A DNA stretch of 64,000 nucleotides from Steroidobacter gossypii (GCF_016801985.1 NZ_JAEVLS010000008.1:124001-188000), one strand, 5' to 3'. Shown: positions 49,511-59,712, counted from the first letter of the stretch. Numbers and translations: made by a program. The notes: generated by a model not told the origin, from the sequence alone.

Positions 49511-50497
49511 ATGATAGGAACCGGCCACGGCATTGGCCAGCACGGGATCGAAAGTATGGCGACAGTCATGGAGTCCAGTTACTCAATCGATGCCAGCGAG
49601 AACCTGATATGGCTCAAAGTCTGGGGCGAGGTGACCGCGGAATCGCTGATCGAATTACTGAATCGGACCCGCGCCGATGCGCAGTACGTTCCCGGCATGG
49701 ACATCGTCGCCGATTATCGCGAAGCGTACGGCAGTTGGGACTACAGCGAGATCCAGCGCTTCCGCGACTATATTGTGCATATCGCCGTGCCCTGCGAAGT
49801 GCGCTGGGCCGCAGTATTAAAACCCGGGAACCTGGCGGCCGCCGGCCACGTCCTGATTCTGATCAGCGAAGCGGTAGGTGCGGATATCAAGATGCGCATG
49901 TTCGAGGAGACGCACTCCGCCTTGCGCTGGGTGCGCGGTGAAGATCGCGCCAAGGCAACCATGCACACATTCCTGAACGGACGGGTCGAAGTGCGCACCG
50001 GCGACATCACCAGCCTGCGTGTGGACGCGGTAGTGAACGCGGCGAACTCCACACTGCTCGGCGGCAGCGGTGTCGATGGCGCCATTCATCGGCGCGGCGG
50101 AAAGCAGATCCTCGAGGCCTGCCGGGAGTTGCGCGAAACCTGTTATCCCCGCGGCCTGCCGCCCGGCGAAGCGGTGCTGACCACGGGCGGCAACTTGCCG
50201 GCGCGGTATGTCATACATACGGTCGGGCCGGTCTGGGGCAGGGATCAGCACCCCGAGGCGTTGCTCGCGTCCTGCTACAAGAAGTCCATCATGCTCGCCG
50301 CCAATCATTCGCTCGGCTCCGTGGCGTTTCCCGCCATCTCGACCGGCGCATATGGCTATCCGAAGGATGAGGCAGCGGCGGTGGCGTCGTGCGCGATTGC
50401 CCAGGCACTGGCGCAGGCCGATGCGATCGAGCGCGTGTCGCTGGTGTTCTTCTCCGAAGCCGATCGGGACGTGTTTCTCGCCCACCAGCAATTCTGA
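49511..50497 (+). CDS. Fusion of a STAS/SpoIIAA-like domain and a macro (ADP-ribose) domain
   Basis: 328 residues. Residues 1-150 form a domain of the stand-alone STAS/SpoIIAA-like or PAS-like type (SYSIDASENLIWLKVWGEVT, then VAGDIV-like MDIVADYREAYGSW). From residue 151 the macro fold follows: VEVRTGDITSLRVDAVVNAA, then the LGGSGVDGAIH loop and an AFPAISTGAYGYP loop that mark O-acetyl-ADP-ribose/ADP-ribose deacetylases. Macro domains of this class bind ADP-ribose and remove acetyl or ADP-ribosyl groups. The fusion is continuous in frame; an internal ATG at 49961 with AAGG upstream could also start a separate macro protein. ATG 49511 has AGGA 7 nt upstream. It is divergent from the kinase. 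Confidence 0.85.
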   Translation: MIGTGHGIGQHGIESMATVMESSYSIDASENLIWLKVWGEVTAESLIELLNRTRADAQYVPGMDIVADYREAYGSWDYSEIQRFRDYIVHIAVPCEVRWAAVLKPGNLAAAGHVLILISEAVGADIKMRMFEETHSALRWVRGEDRAKATMHTFLNGRVEVRTGDITSLRVDAVVNAANSTLLGGSGVDGAIHRRGGKQILEACRELRETCYPRGLPPGEAVLTTGGNLPARYVIHTVGPVWGRDQHPEALLASCYKKSIMLAANHSLGSVAFPAISTGAYGYPKDEAAAVASCAIAQALAQADAIERVSLVFFSEADRDVFLAHQQF

Positions 50498-50588
50498 GAA
50501 GCACTTCTCAGCCCGCGCTTGGCCCTGGGGAGCAATTTGCTTCCCTGAACAATGTTCCTGACGCGCGCCGGCCTGTATCCTTCGGCGC

Positions 50589-51203
50589 ATGTCAGCACTT
50601 CCAAGTTCTTCTGCCAAGCCGTTGATCTATCTGGCCTCGGCGTCTCCCCGTAGAAGCGCCTTGCTGGCCCAGATCGGGGTGGCGCACCGGGTTGCGCCGG
50701 TCGACATCGACGAATCGGTGGGTGACGCCGAGCCGCCAGAAAAATACGTCACGCGGCTGGCCACGCTCAAAGCCGACACGCTCTGGCACAGTCTGCCGGC
50801 GGAGCAGCGCCTGCCGGTGCTCGGTTCCGACACATCCGTGGTGGTCGACGGCAGCATCCTAGGCAAGCCCGCCGACGAACAAGACTGTGTGCGCATGTTG
50901 CAACTTCTGTCCGGACGCACGCATCAGGTCCATACGGCAGTGGCGATGCGCAGCGCTGCCGGAAGTGACGTGCGCTTGAGCGTGAGCGATGTGACTTTTC
51001 GCGAGCTCACGCTGGCTGAAATGCGGGCGTACTGGCGCAGCGGCGAACCGGCCGATAAAGCGGGCGGGTACGCCGTCCAGGGTCGCGGGGCCGTGTTCAT
51101 CCGACACATCGCCGGCAGCTATTCCGGCATCATGGGGTTGCCGTTGTTCGAGACTGCAGAACTGCTGGCCGCACATCAGATCATCAGCGAGGTTCAAGGA
51201 TGA
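50589..51203 (+). CDS. maf: Maf-family nucleotide pyrophosphatase
   Basis: 204 residues. The Maf opening LIYLASASPRRSALLAQIGV, the catalytic GSDTSVVVDG and LSGRTHQVHTAVAM blocks and DKAGGYAVQGRGAVFI are all present. Maf proteins hydrolyse dTTP/UTP or modified nucleotides and house-clean the pool. The stop overlaps the rng start by 4 bp, the normal maf-rng arrangement. In enteric bacteria this is YhdE; the precise substrate branch is not assigned here. Confidence 0.94.
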   Translation: MSALPSSSAKPLIYLASASPRRSALLAQIGVAHRVAPVDIDESVGDAEPPEKYVTRLATLKADTLWHSLPAEQRLPVLGSDTSVVVDGSILGKPADEQDCVRMLQLLSGRTHQVHTAVAMRSAAGSDVRLSVSDVTFRELTLAEMRAYWRSGEPADKAGGYAVQGRGAVFIRHIAGSYSGIMGLPLFETAELLAAHQIISEVQG

Positions 51204-52684
51204 CGGCCGAGATCCTCATCAACATCAGCCCGCGCGAAGCGCGCGCCGCCCTGGTCGAAAACGGCGTGCTGCAGGAAATCTTCCTCGAGCGAGCCAACAA
51301 ACGCGGCCTCATCAGCAATATTTACAAGGGACGAGTCTCACGAGTGCTGCCGGGCATGCAGGCGGCGTTCGTCGACATCGGCCTGGAGCGCACCGCGTTT
51401 CTGCACGCCTCCGACATCGTGCACCCGGCCGTAGGCGAGAACGGCCACCCGGATCAGCCGGTCGACGAGGGGCGCACGCCCGATATTCAGACTCTGGTCA
51501 GCGAAGGCGGCGAAATATTGGTGCAGGTGTTGAAGGATCCGCTCGGGACCAAGGGCGCCCGGCTGACCACCTTCATCACCATACCGTCGCGCTACCTGGT
51601 GTACATGCCCAAGGGACGTGGCATCGGAATTTCGGCGCGCATCGAAGATGAAGCTGAGCGGCAGCGCCTGCGCGAGGCCGCCAGCCTGTTCGTCCGGCCC
51701 GATGAACCCGGCGGTTATATCGTGCGTACTGCTGCTGAGGGCGCGACGCCAGACGCGTTGCGCGCCGACATGATGTTCCTGCAGAAGCTGTGGACGGTGC
51801 TCAGCGAGAAAGCCGCCAGCACCCGGCCGGGCAATCTGGTGCACGAGGATCTGCCATTGCCGGTGCGAGTCATGCGCGACGTGGTGTCGAGCGGCATCGA
51901 GCATGTCAGCGTCGATCAGCCCGAGACGCACCAGCGCATGATCGAATTCGCGCGCACCTTCATGCCCGAGATGGCCGAGCGCATCGAGCTGTATCGCGGC
52001 GACCGGCCGATCTTCGATCTGTACGGCGTCGAGGACGAGATCCAGAAATCGCTGGAGCGCAAGGTGCCGCTCAAGTCCGGCGGCCATCTGATCTTCGATC
52101 AGACCGAGTCGATGACCACCATCGACGTGAACACTGGCGCGTATGTGGGCCAGCGCTCGCTCGAAGAGACGATTTTCCGCACCAACCTGGAAGCGGCCGT
52201 GGCGATCGCGCGGCAGCTGCGCCTGCGCAACCTGGGCGGCATCATCATCATCGACTTCATAGACATGGAAGAAGAGGAGCACCGCAAGCAGGTGCTGCAG
52301 GCGTTGGAAAAGGCGCTGGCCGCCGATCACGCCAAGAACCATATCTCGTCGGTGTCGCCGCTCGGTCTGGTGGAGATGACGCGCAAGCGCACGCGCGAAA
52401 GTCTTGAACACATGCTGTGCTCGCCTTGTCCAACGTGCGAAGGCCGCGGCTTCGTCAAGACCACGGAAACAGTTTGTTACGAAATCTTCCGGGAGATTCT
52501 GCGACAGTCCCGCCAGTTCCAGTTCCAGGAGCTGATGGTGCTGGCGCACCAGGATGTGATCGAACGTCTGCTCGATGAAGAGTCGGCGGCGCTGGCCGAG
52601 CTGGAAGTGCACACCGGCAAACCCATCCGTCTTCAGACCGAGGCGCTGTACCAGCAGGATCAGTACGATGTGGTTTTGATGTGA
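51200..52684 (+). CDS. rng: Ribonuclease G
   Basis: 494 residues, RNase G size (no long RNase E tail). N-terminal ILINISPREARAALVENGVL and S1 domain (NIYKGRVSRVLPGMQAAFVD); catalytic aspartates in MTTIDVNTGAYVG and IIIIDFIDMEEEEHR; zinc-link cysteines CSPCPTCEGRG. RNase G matures 16S rRNA 5' ends and degrades mRNAs. It overlaps maf and precedes the yhdP gene, which is the typical order. Confidence 0.97.
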   Translation: MTAEILINISPREARAALVENGVLQEIFLERANKRGLISNIYKGRVSRVLPGMQAAFVDIGLERTAFLHASDIVHPAVGENGHPDQPVDEGRTPDIQTLVSEGGEILVQVLKDPLGTKGARLTTFITIPSRYLVYMPKGRGIGISARIEDEAERQRLREAASLFVRPDEPGGYIVRTAAEGATPDALRADMMFLQKLWTVLSEKAASTRPGNLVHEDLPLPVRVMRDVVSSGIEHVSVDQPETHQRMIEFARTFMPEMAERIELYRGDRPIFDLYGVEDEIQKSLERKVPLKSGGHLIFDQTESMTTIDVNTGAYVGQRSLEETIFRTNLEAAVAIARQLRLRNLGGIIIIDFIDMEEEEHRKQVLQALEKALAADHAKNHISSVSPLGLVEMTRKRTRESLEHMLCSPCPTCEGRGFVKTTETVCYEIFREILRQSRQFQFQELMVLAHQDVIERLLDEESAALAELEVHTGKPIRLQTEALYQQDQYDVVLM

Positions 52685-52695
52685 TGAGCCCCACA

Positions 52696-52733
52696 TGTTG
52701 TTGGTGATGTTGTTCGGTGATGTTGCTCGGTAA
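52696..52733 (+). repeat. Short tandem repeat before yhdP
   Basis: Three units TGTTGTTGGTGA, TGTTGTTCGGTGA and TGTTGCTCGGTAA fill the whole spacer between rng and the yhdP ATG. They replace a normal Shine-Dalgarno region. Confidence 0.6.
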
Positions 52734-55700
52734 TGGCTCCGCCCCCACGAAAAATCCTTAAATGGCTGCTCGGCACGCTGGTAGTGCTGGCCATTGTCGT
52801 GGGTTTGCTGTTCGCCACGTTCGGTTTCATCGTCGGCCGCGTGCCGGAATATCGAGTACAGCTGCAGGAGTGGATCGGCGAGCGCAGCGGCCTTATCGTC
52901 GAATTCCGCACACTGAGCGCACGGCTGCGCCTGTACGGGCCGGAGCTGGTGTTCGACGACGCGGTGGTTCGTACCCCGGATCGCACTCGCACGTTGTTCG
53001 TCGCCAAGCGCGGCAGCGTCGGCTTCGATCTCTGGAATTCCATTGCCAACGGCCGCCTCACTGCCGGTCGCTTCGCGCTCGATGCTCCTGAGATCGCGCT
53101 GATCCGCACGCGCGAGGGCAAGATTCAGCTGCTGGGACAGAGCGCGCTGCCAGAGCGCGAGATCAAACCCATCTCGTTGGAGCAATTGCCCACGGGACGG
53201 TTCGTAGTGGACGACGCCGTGGTGAGTTTTCGCGATGAGATCACCGGGCGCGGTCCCTGGTCGTTGTCGGGTGTGAGTTTCGATCTGACCCGCAGCTCCG
53301 ATTCGATGGAACTGCATGGCGCTGCCTCGTTGCCCAAGACCTTGGGCGAGGAGCTGAAGTTTTCTGCGGCGGCCGACGGCCGGATCGAGCAATCCGGCAG
53401 TTTGCTCTCGACCTTCAGCGTTCAAGGACAAAAGCTCGATCTCGCCGGCTGGGCCGATCTGCTGCCCGATGCATGGCCGGCGCCGGAAAGCGGCCACGGC
53501 GCCGTGCGGGTGAGTGGTGCGCTGAAGGGCGCCGAGTTGCTGCAGTTGTCAGCCTCGGTCGATGTGGGACAGCTCACGACGGAGTTGCCGGTGTGGACCA
53601 TTGCGCTGCCGGGCCCGGCGCCGCTCGAGCCGCCGGGAACAAAGGACGACGAGGAGCCCCAACCCAGGCCCGCGCCCAAATATCCAATCGAGCCCGAGCC
53701 GGCACCGGTCGTCGAGGAGCCGCCGCCACCCGTGCCTCAGGCATTGAGTTACTCGCGCCTGGCATTCGCGCTGAACGCGCAGAAAACGAACGATCAGTGG
53801 AGCGTGACGCTGTCGGATCTCGATGCCACCCGCTCGGATTCTTCCTGGCAAGCGAAGAAAATCGCGGCTCGCTGGTCGCGCAACGAACAGGGCATGCTCA
53901 AGGTCAGCGGCGAAGCGGATCATCTCGCGCTCGAGAACATCTGGCCGTTGCTTGCCTATCTGCCCGAGCGCGAAGCTCTGGCGCGCGTGCGAGCCATGCA
54001 AGCCCACGGCGCGTTGAAGGATGTGAAGTTCTCGTTGTCGCGCACCGCACCCGAGACGCCCGCGGAGTACTCCGTGGCAGCGACGCTGGAAGGTGTGGGA
54101 TTCGCGCCAGTGTTGCGTGTCCCTGGCGTCAAGGGCGTCAGCGGCGATCTCGACGCGAACCATGAGACCGGGCGACTGAGCCTGGCGAGCAAAGACATCG
54201 AATTCAACCTGCCGCGCATGTTTCGCCATGGGCTGGTCGCATCCTCCGTCGAGGGTTCGGTCTCCTGGCGAAAAGAGGATGCGGGCTGGGTCGTGAGCAC
54301 CGAGCAGCTGCGCGTGCAGGGCGATGATGGGCGCGCCGTGGCTCGTATGCATCTGACCCTGCCCAGCGATGGCGGCTCGCCGATTCTCGACCTGTTCGCG
54401 CAGGGCGAAGATTTGAAAGTCGCGTCGACTTATAAATACCTGCCGGCGGACAAGATGGGCCCGAAGACGCTGGAGTGGTTCGACGCCGCGCTGCTCGACG
54501 GTCGTATCTCCACTGCGGAGTTCCAATACAAAGGCCCGATGCGCTCGTTCCCGTTCCGCAAGAACGAAGGCACTTTCGTGGCGCGTGCCCAGGTCGAAGG
54601 GGCGCTGTTCAATTACCAGGAGGGCTGGCCACCCGCGCGTGACCTGGTGGCGGAAGTGGAGTTTCGCAATCAAGGCATGCGCGTGCGCGCGACGGCGGGC
54701 ACGATCGGCAATGTTCGTGTGAATCAGGCGACGGCCGAGATTCCGGATCTCAAAGAAAGCGAGCTGGCGATCAAGGCGAGCGCGGGCGGCGATCTCGATG
54801 CCGGCATTGCCTTCCTGCGTGACAGTCCGCTCGGCCCGAAGCTCGGCGAAACGTTTGCTCGCCTGGGCGGACGCGGACCGATGACCGCCGATGTGCAACT
54901 CGCGCTGCCGCTCAAGCAAATCGACGATCGGAAGATCGATGTGACGGCGCGTTTCGCCAACGCCACTGTGACCATGCAGAAGGTCGCCGCGCCGGTGCAG
55001 GGACTGACGGGTGAGCTGACCGTGAAGAACACATTGATCGCCGGCGCGAACCTGGAAGGCCGGTTTCTCGGCGGGCCGCTGGCCGTGAAGATCGAACAGC
55101 AAAGTGACACGGCTGCGCTGCTGGAGGCCAACGGTCACGCGGAGGCGACCCAGCTGCAGACCTTGTTCGCGCTGCCCGACGCAGTGAAGTTGACCGGCGC
55201 GACCGATTGGCACATGAGCATGCCGATCGCCAGCGCCGATTCCGAAGCAGCGCGCCGTCGCAATATCAAGATCGATTCGAACCTGCTGGGCCTCGGTGTC
55301 GGTCTGCCCGAGCCCCTGGGCAAGGGCGCGAGCGACCAACGCTCGTTGCAGGTCGCCTTGGAAATCGATGACGAGCAACTGCTGAGCCGCAGCTCTTATG
55401 GCGATGTGCGCGCACTGATCCGTTTGCGGCAAGGTCGGGAGGGATGGTCGCTCGATCGCGGTGGCGTGCGTGCGGACGCGGTGGCGCCGGCATTGCCGAG
55501 CCATAGAGGCTTGCGCATCGAAGGCAACGTGCAACGTTTCGTCCTGGATGATTGGCTGGCCTTGCGCCCGAACCCGCCGGCCACGGGCGCACCGGCGCCT
55601 CAGGACGACGACGCCACGACGCTATCGGATTATTTGCAGGCGGCCAACGTGCGCGTGGCCGACTTTCAGTTGTTCGGTTATCGCTTCCCTGATCTGCGCG

Positions 55701-56725
55701 GCGTACTGCAGTCGACGCAGAGCGGCTGGCGCGTCGATGTCAGCGGCCAGGATGCAACGGGGCAGGTGCTCATTCCTGAAACATTCACCGGCTCGCAGCC
55801 GCTGCGCGCGACCATGGAGCGACTGGTCATCAACAAGGCGCCGCGTCCGGAAGGCGTTCCGAAAGAGGATGAGCCGATGGATCCGCGCAACCTGCCAAAC
55901 ATGCAGGTGTACGTTAGCGACATGCGCGTGGGAACGCGAACTCTCGGTGCGGTCGAGTTGAAGGCGACGCGCGTTCCGCAGGGAATTCGTTTCGACAACG
56001 CCACGATCATGGCCGAATCGGTGCGGGCCGATGCGCGAGGCCAATGGTTGAACACCGTCGACGGCCAGCATTCGACGCTGACTGCAACCATCGAAAGCAA
56101 AGATGTCGCTGCCACGCTGAAGGCGTTGAATTACACGCCGTTCATCGAAGCCAAGCGTGGCGCGATCAAGGCAGATCTGGCGTGGCAGGGCGGTTACGAC
56201 GGCAACATCCTCGAGCATGCGTCAGGCGCGATTCGTGTCGAAGCGGAAGCGGGACAGTTGGTGAATTTGCAGCCCGGTGCGGGCCGCGTGCTGGGCTTGT
56301 TCAGCGTGGGCGCCTTGCCGCGTCGCTTGGCGCTCGACTTCAGCGATCTGACTGAAAAGGGTCTGGCGTTCGATACCGTGCACGGCGATTTTGAACTGCG
56401 CGATGGCAATGCGTACACGAGCAATTTGTTACTGCGAGGTCCCGCGGCCGAAATCGGCATCGCGGGCCGCACCGGATTGGGCGCGCGCGATTACGATCAG
56501 ACTGCTGTCGTCACGGGCAATCTTGGCGCATCGCTGCCAGTCGCCGGCGCGATCGCCGGCGGCCCCGTCGTCGGCGCGGCGATTCTGCTGTTCTCACAAG
56601 TTTTCAAAGAGCCCCTCAAGGGCATCACTCGCGGCTACTATCGCATCACCGGTCCTTGGGACGACCCAGTGGTCGAGCGCGTTGACGCCGCGGATGCCAA
56701 GGCGGAAGCAACATCGGGTGACTGA
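52733..56725 (+). CDS. yhdP: YhdP/AsmA-like inner-membrane protein
   Basis: 1330 residues. One N-terminal transmembrane helix (WLLGTLVVLAIVVGLLFATF), then a very long periplasmic beta-rich region with the repeated AsmA/TamB pattern, ending in a C-terminal AsmA-type segment (around GLGARDYDQTAVVTGNLGAS). YhdP-family proteins help move phospholipid to the outer membrane. A Pro/Glu-rich insert (EDDEEPQPRPAPKYPIEPEP region, about residues 300-340) is species-specific. Between rng and the nitrilase gene, as in other gammaproteobacteria. The stop is 3 bp before the GTG of the nitrilase gene. Confidence 0.93.
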   Translation: MAPPPRKILKWLLGTLVVLAIVVGLLFATFGFIVGRVPEYRVQLQEWIGERSGLIVEFRTLSARLRLYGPELVFDDAVVRTPDRTRTLFVAKRGSVGFDLWNSIANGRLTAGRFALDAPEIALIRTREGKIQLLGQSALPEREIKPISLEQLPTGRFVVDDAVVSFRDEITGRGPWSLSGVSFDLTRSSDSMELHGAASLPKTLGEELKFSAAADGRIEQSGSLLSTFSVQGQKLDLAGWADLLPDAWPAPESGHGAVRVSGALKGAELLQLSASVDVGQLTTELPVWTIALPGPAPLEPPGTKDDEEPQPRPAPKYPIEPEPAPVVEEPPPPVPQALSYSRLAFALNAQKTNDQWSVTLSDLDATRSDSSWQAKKIAARWSRNEQGMLKVSGEADHLALENIWPLLAYLPEREALARVRAMQAHGALKDVKFSLSRTAPETPAEYSVAATLEGVGFAPVLRVPGVKGVSGDLDANHETGRLSLASKDIEFNLPRMFRHGLVASSVEGSVSWRKEDAGWVVSTEQLRVQGDDGRAVARMHLTLPSDGGSPILDLFAQGEDLKVASTYKYLPADKMGPKTLEWFDAALLDGRISTAEFQYKGPMRSFPFRKNEGTFVARAQVEGALFNYQEGWPPARDLVAEVEFRNQGMRVRATAGTIGNVRVNQATAEIPDLKESELAIKASAGGDLDAGIAFLRDSPLGPKLGETFARLGGRGPMTADVQLALPLKQIDDRKIDVTARFANATVTMQKVAAPVQGLTGELTVKNTLIAGANLEGRFLGGPLAVKIEQQSDTAALLEANGHAEATQLQTLFALPDAVKLTGATDWHMSMPIASADSEAARRRNIKIDSNLLGLGVGLPEPLGKGASDQRSLQVALEIDDEQLLSRSSYGDVRALIRLRQGREGWSLDRGGVRADAVAPALPSHRGLRIEGNVQRFVLDDWLALRPNPPATGAPAPQDDDATTLSDYLQAANVRVADFQLFGYRFPDLRGVLQSTQSGWRVDVSGQDATGQVLIPETFTGSQPLRATMERLVINKAPRPEGVPKEDEPMDPRNLPNMQVYVSDMRVGTRTLGAVELKATRVPQGIRFDNATIMAESVRADARGQWLNTVDGQHSTLTATIESKDVAATLKALNYTPFIEAKRGAIKADLAWQGGYDGNILEHASGAIRVEAEAGQLVNLQPGAGRVLGLFSVGALPRRLALDFSDLTEKGLAFDTVHGDFELRDGNAYTSNLLLRGPAAEIGIAGRTGLGARDYDQTAVVTGNLGASLPVAGAIAGGPVVGAAILLFSQVFKEPLKGITRGYYRITGPWDDPVVERVDAADAKAEATSGD

Positions 56726-56728
56726 AGG

Positions 56729-57583
56729 GTGACGATTTCTCGAGTCGCTGTACTGCAAATGACCTCGGCGCCGGAGGTCGAAGCGAATCTCGCCACTGCG
56801 CGCGTCTTGTTGGAGCGCGCACACGCTGAAGGCGCGACGCTGGCGGCGCTGCCTGAAAACTTCGCCATCATGGGGCGCAAGGAGAGCGACAAAGGGGCGG
56901 TCGCCGAAAATCCCGGCGAGGGCCCCATACAAGCGTTCCTCGGCCACTGTGCGCGCGAGCTCGGCTTGTGGATCATCGGCGGCACCATTCCAATTCGCGT
57001 CGAGGCTGAGCCTCAGCGCGTGGCCTCTGCGTCGCTGGTGTTCGATGAGCGCGGACGCTGTGTCGCTCGCTACGACAAGATTCATTTGTTCGACGTCGAC
57101 GTCCCCGATCGCGACGGCCAGGCGCGCAATGAACGCTATAGGGAATCTGCTACTGTCGCTCCAGGCAGTCAGCCCTGCGTCGTGCCCACGCCTTTCGGCA
57201 GTATCGGCATGGCGATCTGTTACGACGTGCGCTTTCCCGAGCTGTTCCGCGTCTTGCAGCAGCAAGGGGCGGAAATCCTTAGCCTGCCTTCAGCGTTTAC
57301 CGCACCCACGGGTAAGGCTCATTGGGAGTTGTTGGTGCGGGCGCGCGCAGTCGAGAATCTGTGCTACGTCCTGGCCCCAGCTCAGAGCGGTATTCATCCG
57401 AACGGACGGGAGACCTGGGGAGACTCGCTGATCGTGGATCCGTGGGGCCAGGTCGTCTCCCGCGTCGCCGAGGCCGGGCCCGGGCTTGCAGTGGCGGAAA
57501 TCGACCGCACTGTGCAACAAGAACTGCGCGCACGGTTCCCGGCGCTGTCGCACCGGCGTTTTTCCATCGTGCCGCCCGTCTGA
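56729..57583 (+). CDS. Nitrilase-superfamily amidohydrolase (Nit-like)
   Basis: 284 residues starting at GTG. The Glu-Lys-Cys triad is visible: E in [13 protein letters not shown] in [14 protein letters not shown] in [15 protein letters not shown]. The sequence is of the Nit1/YafV-neighbour branch that hydrolyses deaminated glutathione and is encoded between yhdP and tldD in many gammaproteobacteria. Deaminated-glutathione amidase activity is a likely but inferred function. The 3 bp spacing from yhdP and its place before tldD suggest one operon. Confidence 0.93.
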   Translation: MTISRVAVLQMTSAPEVEANLATARVLLERAHAEGATLAALPENFAIMGRKESDKGAVAENPGEGPIQAFLGHCARELGLWIIGGTIPIRVEAEPQRVASASLVFDERGRCVARYDKIHLFDVDVPDRDGQARNERYRESATVAPGSQPCVVPTPFGSIGMAICYDVRFPELFRVLQQQGAEILSLPSAFTAPTGKAHWELLVRARAVENLCYVLAPAQSGIHPNGRETWGDSLIVDPWGQVVSRVAEAGPGLAVAEIDRTVQQELRARFPALSHRRFSIVPPV

Positions 57584-57636
57584 ACGGCATAATGTCGTTA
57601 TCGGACAGTCAAGACCTCCAGGAAGTCTCGCGCCCC

Positions 57637-59145
57637 ATGAGCACCACGCCCGTTTCCGTCGTCCACAATCGCTTGCACCTCGAGTTGCCCAAGGCGTTCA
57701 ACGCATCGCAGCCGCTGGAAGTCGCGCGTCAGGCCATTCTCGCGCCCTCCGGGCTGGACGAGGATCGCATCGCCAGCGTGCTCGGCAGCGTCATGGGCTA
57801 CAGCGTCGACTACGCCGATTTGTATTTTCAGCTGAGCCGCGAGGAGTCGTGGTCGCTGGAGGATGGCATCGTCAAAGACGGCTCGCACAGCATCGAACAG
57901 GGCGTGGGGGTGCGTGCGTTGGCGGGCGAGAAGACCGGCTTCGCTTATTCGGACGAGATCGTGCTGCCGGCGCTGACCGAAGCTTCTCTGGCCGCTCGCG
58001 CGATTGCCCGCAGCGGTTCCAACAAGAGCATGCAGGCGTGGCGCTCGACCGCGGGTCATCAGTTGTATCTGCCGATGGATCCGCTGGAAGGTCTGAAGGA
58101 CACGGACAAGGTGCAACTGCTCGAGCGCATCGATCGCGAAGCGCGCCGCCTGAATTCGTGCGTGACGCAAGTGATGGCGAGTCTGTCGGGCTCGCACGAA
58201 GTCGTGCTCGTGATGGCGAGCGACGGCACTGTCGCCGCGGACGTTCGGCCGCTGGTGCGAATGAATGTTTCTGTGATCGTCGAGAAAGATGGCCGGCGCG
58301 AGCAGGGTTATGCCGGCACCGGCGGCCGCTATGGCTTCGCGAAGTTTCTCGAGAACGATCGTTGGAAAGAGCTGGTGCACGAAGCGGTGCGCGGCGCGCT
58401 GGTCAATCTCGAAGCCGTCGCGGCGCCGGCCGGCACGATGACGGTCGTGCTAGGGCCGGGCTGGCCCGGCGTGCTGTTGCATGAAGCCGTGGGGCACGGA
58501 TTGGAGGGCGACTTCAATCGCAAGGGCACTTCGGCGTTCTCCGGGCGTATCGGCGAACAGGTGGCGTCCGAGCTTTGCACCATCGTCGACGACGGCACGC
58601 TCGGCTCACGTCGCGGCTCGCTGAACATCGACGATGAAGGCGTGCCCACTCAATGCACGACGCTGATCGAGAACGGCATCCTGCGCGGATATATGCAAGA
58701 CAAGCTGAACGCTCGACTCATGGGCGTTGCGCCGACGGGCAACGGCCGGCGCGAATCGTTCGCGCACATGACCATGCCACGCATGACCAATACATACATG
58801 CTCGCGGGGAAACACGATCCGCAGGAAATCATCGGGTCGGTGCAGAAGGGTCTGTACTGCCGCAACTTCGGTGGCGGTCAGGTGGATATCACTTCCGGCA
58901 AGTTCGTGTTCTCGGCCAGCGAGGCTTATCTGATCGAAAACGGCAAGTTGGGCGCGCCGGTGCGCGGCGCCACGCTGATCGGCAATGGCCCGGAAGTCAT
59001 GCGGCGCGTGTCCATGGTCGGCAACGATCTGAAGCTGGATGAAGGCGTGGGGACGTGCGGCAAGGAAGGGCAGGATGTGCCGGTGGGCGTCGGCCAGCCG
59101 ACCCTGCGCATCGATGGCCTCACGGTGGGCGGCACCGCCGCCTGA
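57637..59145 (+). CDS. tldD: Metalloprotease TldD
   Basis: 502 residues. The zinc motif [12 protein letters not shown] lies at 282-287 in [10 protein letters not shown]; other TldD/PmbA blocks are [20 protein letters not shown] at the start, [10 protein letters not shown], and [21 protein letters not shown] near the end. TldD is the active metal subunit of the TldD/PmbA (TldE) heterodimer that degrades or matures small peptides. The ATG at 57637 is preferred; an ATG at 57592 adds 15 residues. Its partner pmbA is at the right edge of the window, separated by a gene block. Confidence 0.96.
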   Translation: MSTTPVSVVHNRLHLELPKAFNASQPLEVARQAILAPSGLDEDRIASVLGSVMGYSVDYADLYFQLSREESWSLEDGIVKDGSHSIEQGVGVRALAGEKTGFAYSDEIVLPALTEASLAARAIARSGSNKSMQAWRSTAGHQLYLPMDPLEGLKDTDKVQLLERIDREARRLNSCVTQVMASLSGSHEVVLVMASDGTVAADVRPLVRMNVSVIVEKDGRREQGYAGTGGRYGFAKFLENDRWKELVHEAVRGALVNLEAVAAPAGTMTVVLGPGWPGVLLHEAVGHGLEGDFNRKGTSAFSGRIGEQVASELCTIVDDGTLGSRRGSLNIDDEGVPTQCTTLIENGILRGYMQDKLNARLMGVAPTGNGRRESFAHMTMPRMTNTYMLAGKHDPQEIIGSVQKGLYCRNFGGGQVDITSGKFVFSASEAYLIENGKLGAPVRGATLIGNGPEVMRRVSMVGNDLKLDEGVGTCGKEGQDVPVGVGQPTLRIDGLTVGGTAA

Positions 59146-59240
59146 CCCGATCGATTGCCGCCGTCCTGGCGGCGATCCCGGTATCCGCAAGCCGCGCCGC
59201 GCTGCTACGATTGCGCGGTCGCGGCTGCCGATTTTTTCCT

Positions 59241-59468
59241 ATGTGGATTTCCCGTCCGATCTACGAGCTGCTGCCCTACCTGTACATGCTGGTGGGAGTC
59301 ACGCTGCTGGCCGCCGCCTGGCTGGTCGACGCCGAGACCTGGCCCAGTGTGTTTTTCACGGTGGGCGCACTGAGCCTCATTGGAGGGCTGGTGTTGTGGC
59401 TGCGCCGGAAGGACTACCGGACCAAGCAGGCGGAGTACGACAGTCGCTCGCTCGACGACAAGGTCTGA
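59241..59468 (+). CDS. Small two-helix membrane protein
   Basis: 75 residues: MWISRPIYELLPYLYMLVGV, then a first hydrophobic helix (YLYMLVGVTLLAAAWLVD) and a second (VFFTVGALSLIGGLVLWLRRK), ending in a polar tail (KQAEYDSRSLDDKV). No enzyme motif. Start ATG 59241; the frame is open further upstream but that part overlaps tldD and is poor coding sequence. It follows tldD by 95 bp. Function unknown; the hairpin array starts 40 bp after its stop. Confidence 0.7.
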   Translation: MWISRPIYELLPYLYMLVGVTLLAAAWLVDAETWPSVFFTVGALSLIGGLVLWLRRKDYRTKQAEYDSRSLDDKV

Positions 59469-59507
59469 GTTTCGATTCTCTCGTTGGCCAGTCGGATCCC
59501 ACCCAAA

Positions 59508-59712
59508 GCCCTCCCCGCTGGGGAGGGGCAATAAAAACTTTTTAACCCCAACCCCTCCTCGCTGGGGAGGGGCTATGAAACTTCTTAACCCCAACCCCTC
59601 CCCGATGGGGAGGGGCTATAAAACTTTTTAACGTCAACCCCTCCCGATGGGGAGGGGCTATAAAAACTTTTAACCTCAACCCCTCCCCGATGGGGAGGGG
59701 CTAGAAAAACTT
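59508..59712. repeat. Five tandem 43-bp hairpin repeats
   Basis: Five copies start near 59509, 59552, 59595, 59638 and 59680, so the period is 43 bp (last 42). Each has a stem CCCCTCCCC-N(3-4)-GGGGAGGGG followed by an A/T-rich linker like CTATAAAACTTTTTAACC. As the T-rich linker follows each stem in both directions, every unit could act as a weak bidirectional terminator. Copies differ by a few bases. This fills most of the 378-bp gap between the small membrane protein and the ExeA-type gene. Confidence 0.93.

Noticed and set aside
53549-55534. 661-codon minus-strand frame inside yhdP
   Set aside because: Shadow of yhdP codon bias; no recognizable domain, and yhdP itself is a clear family member.
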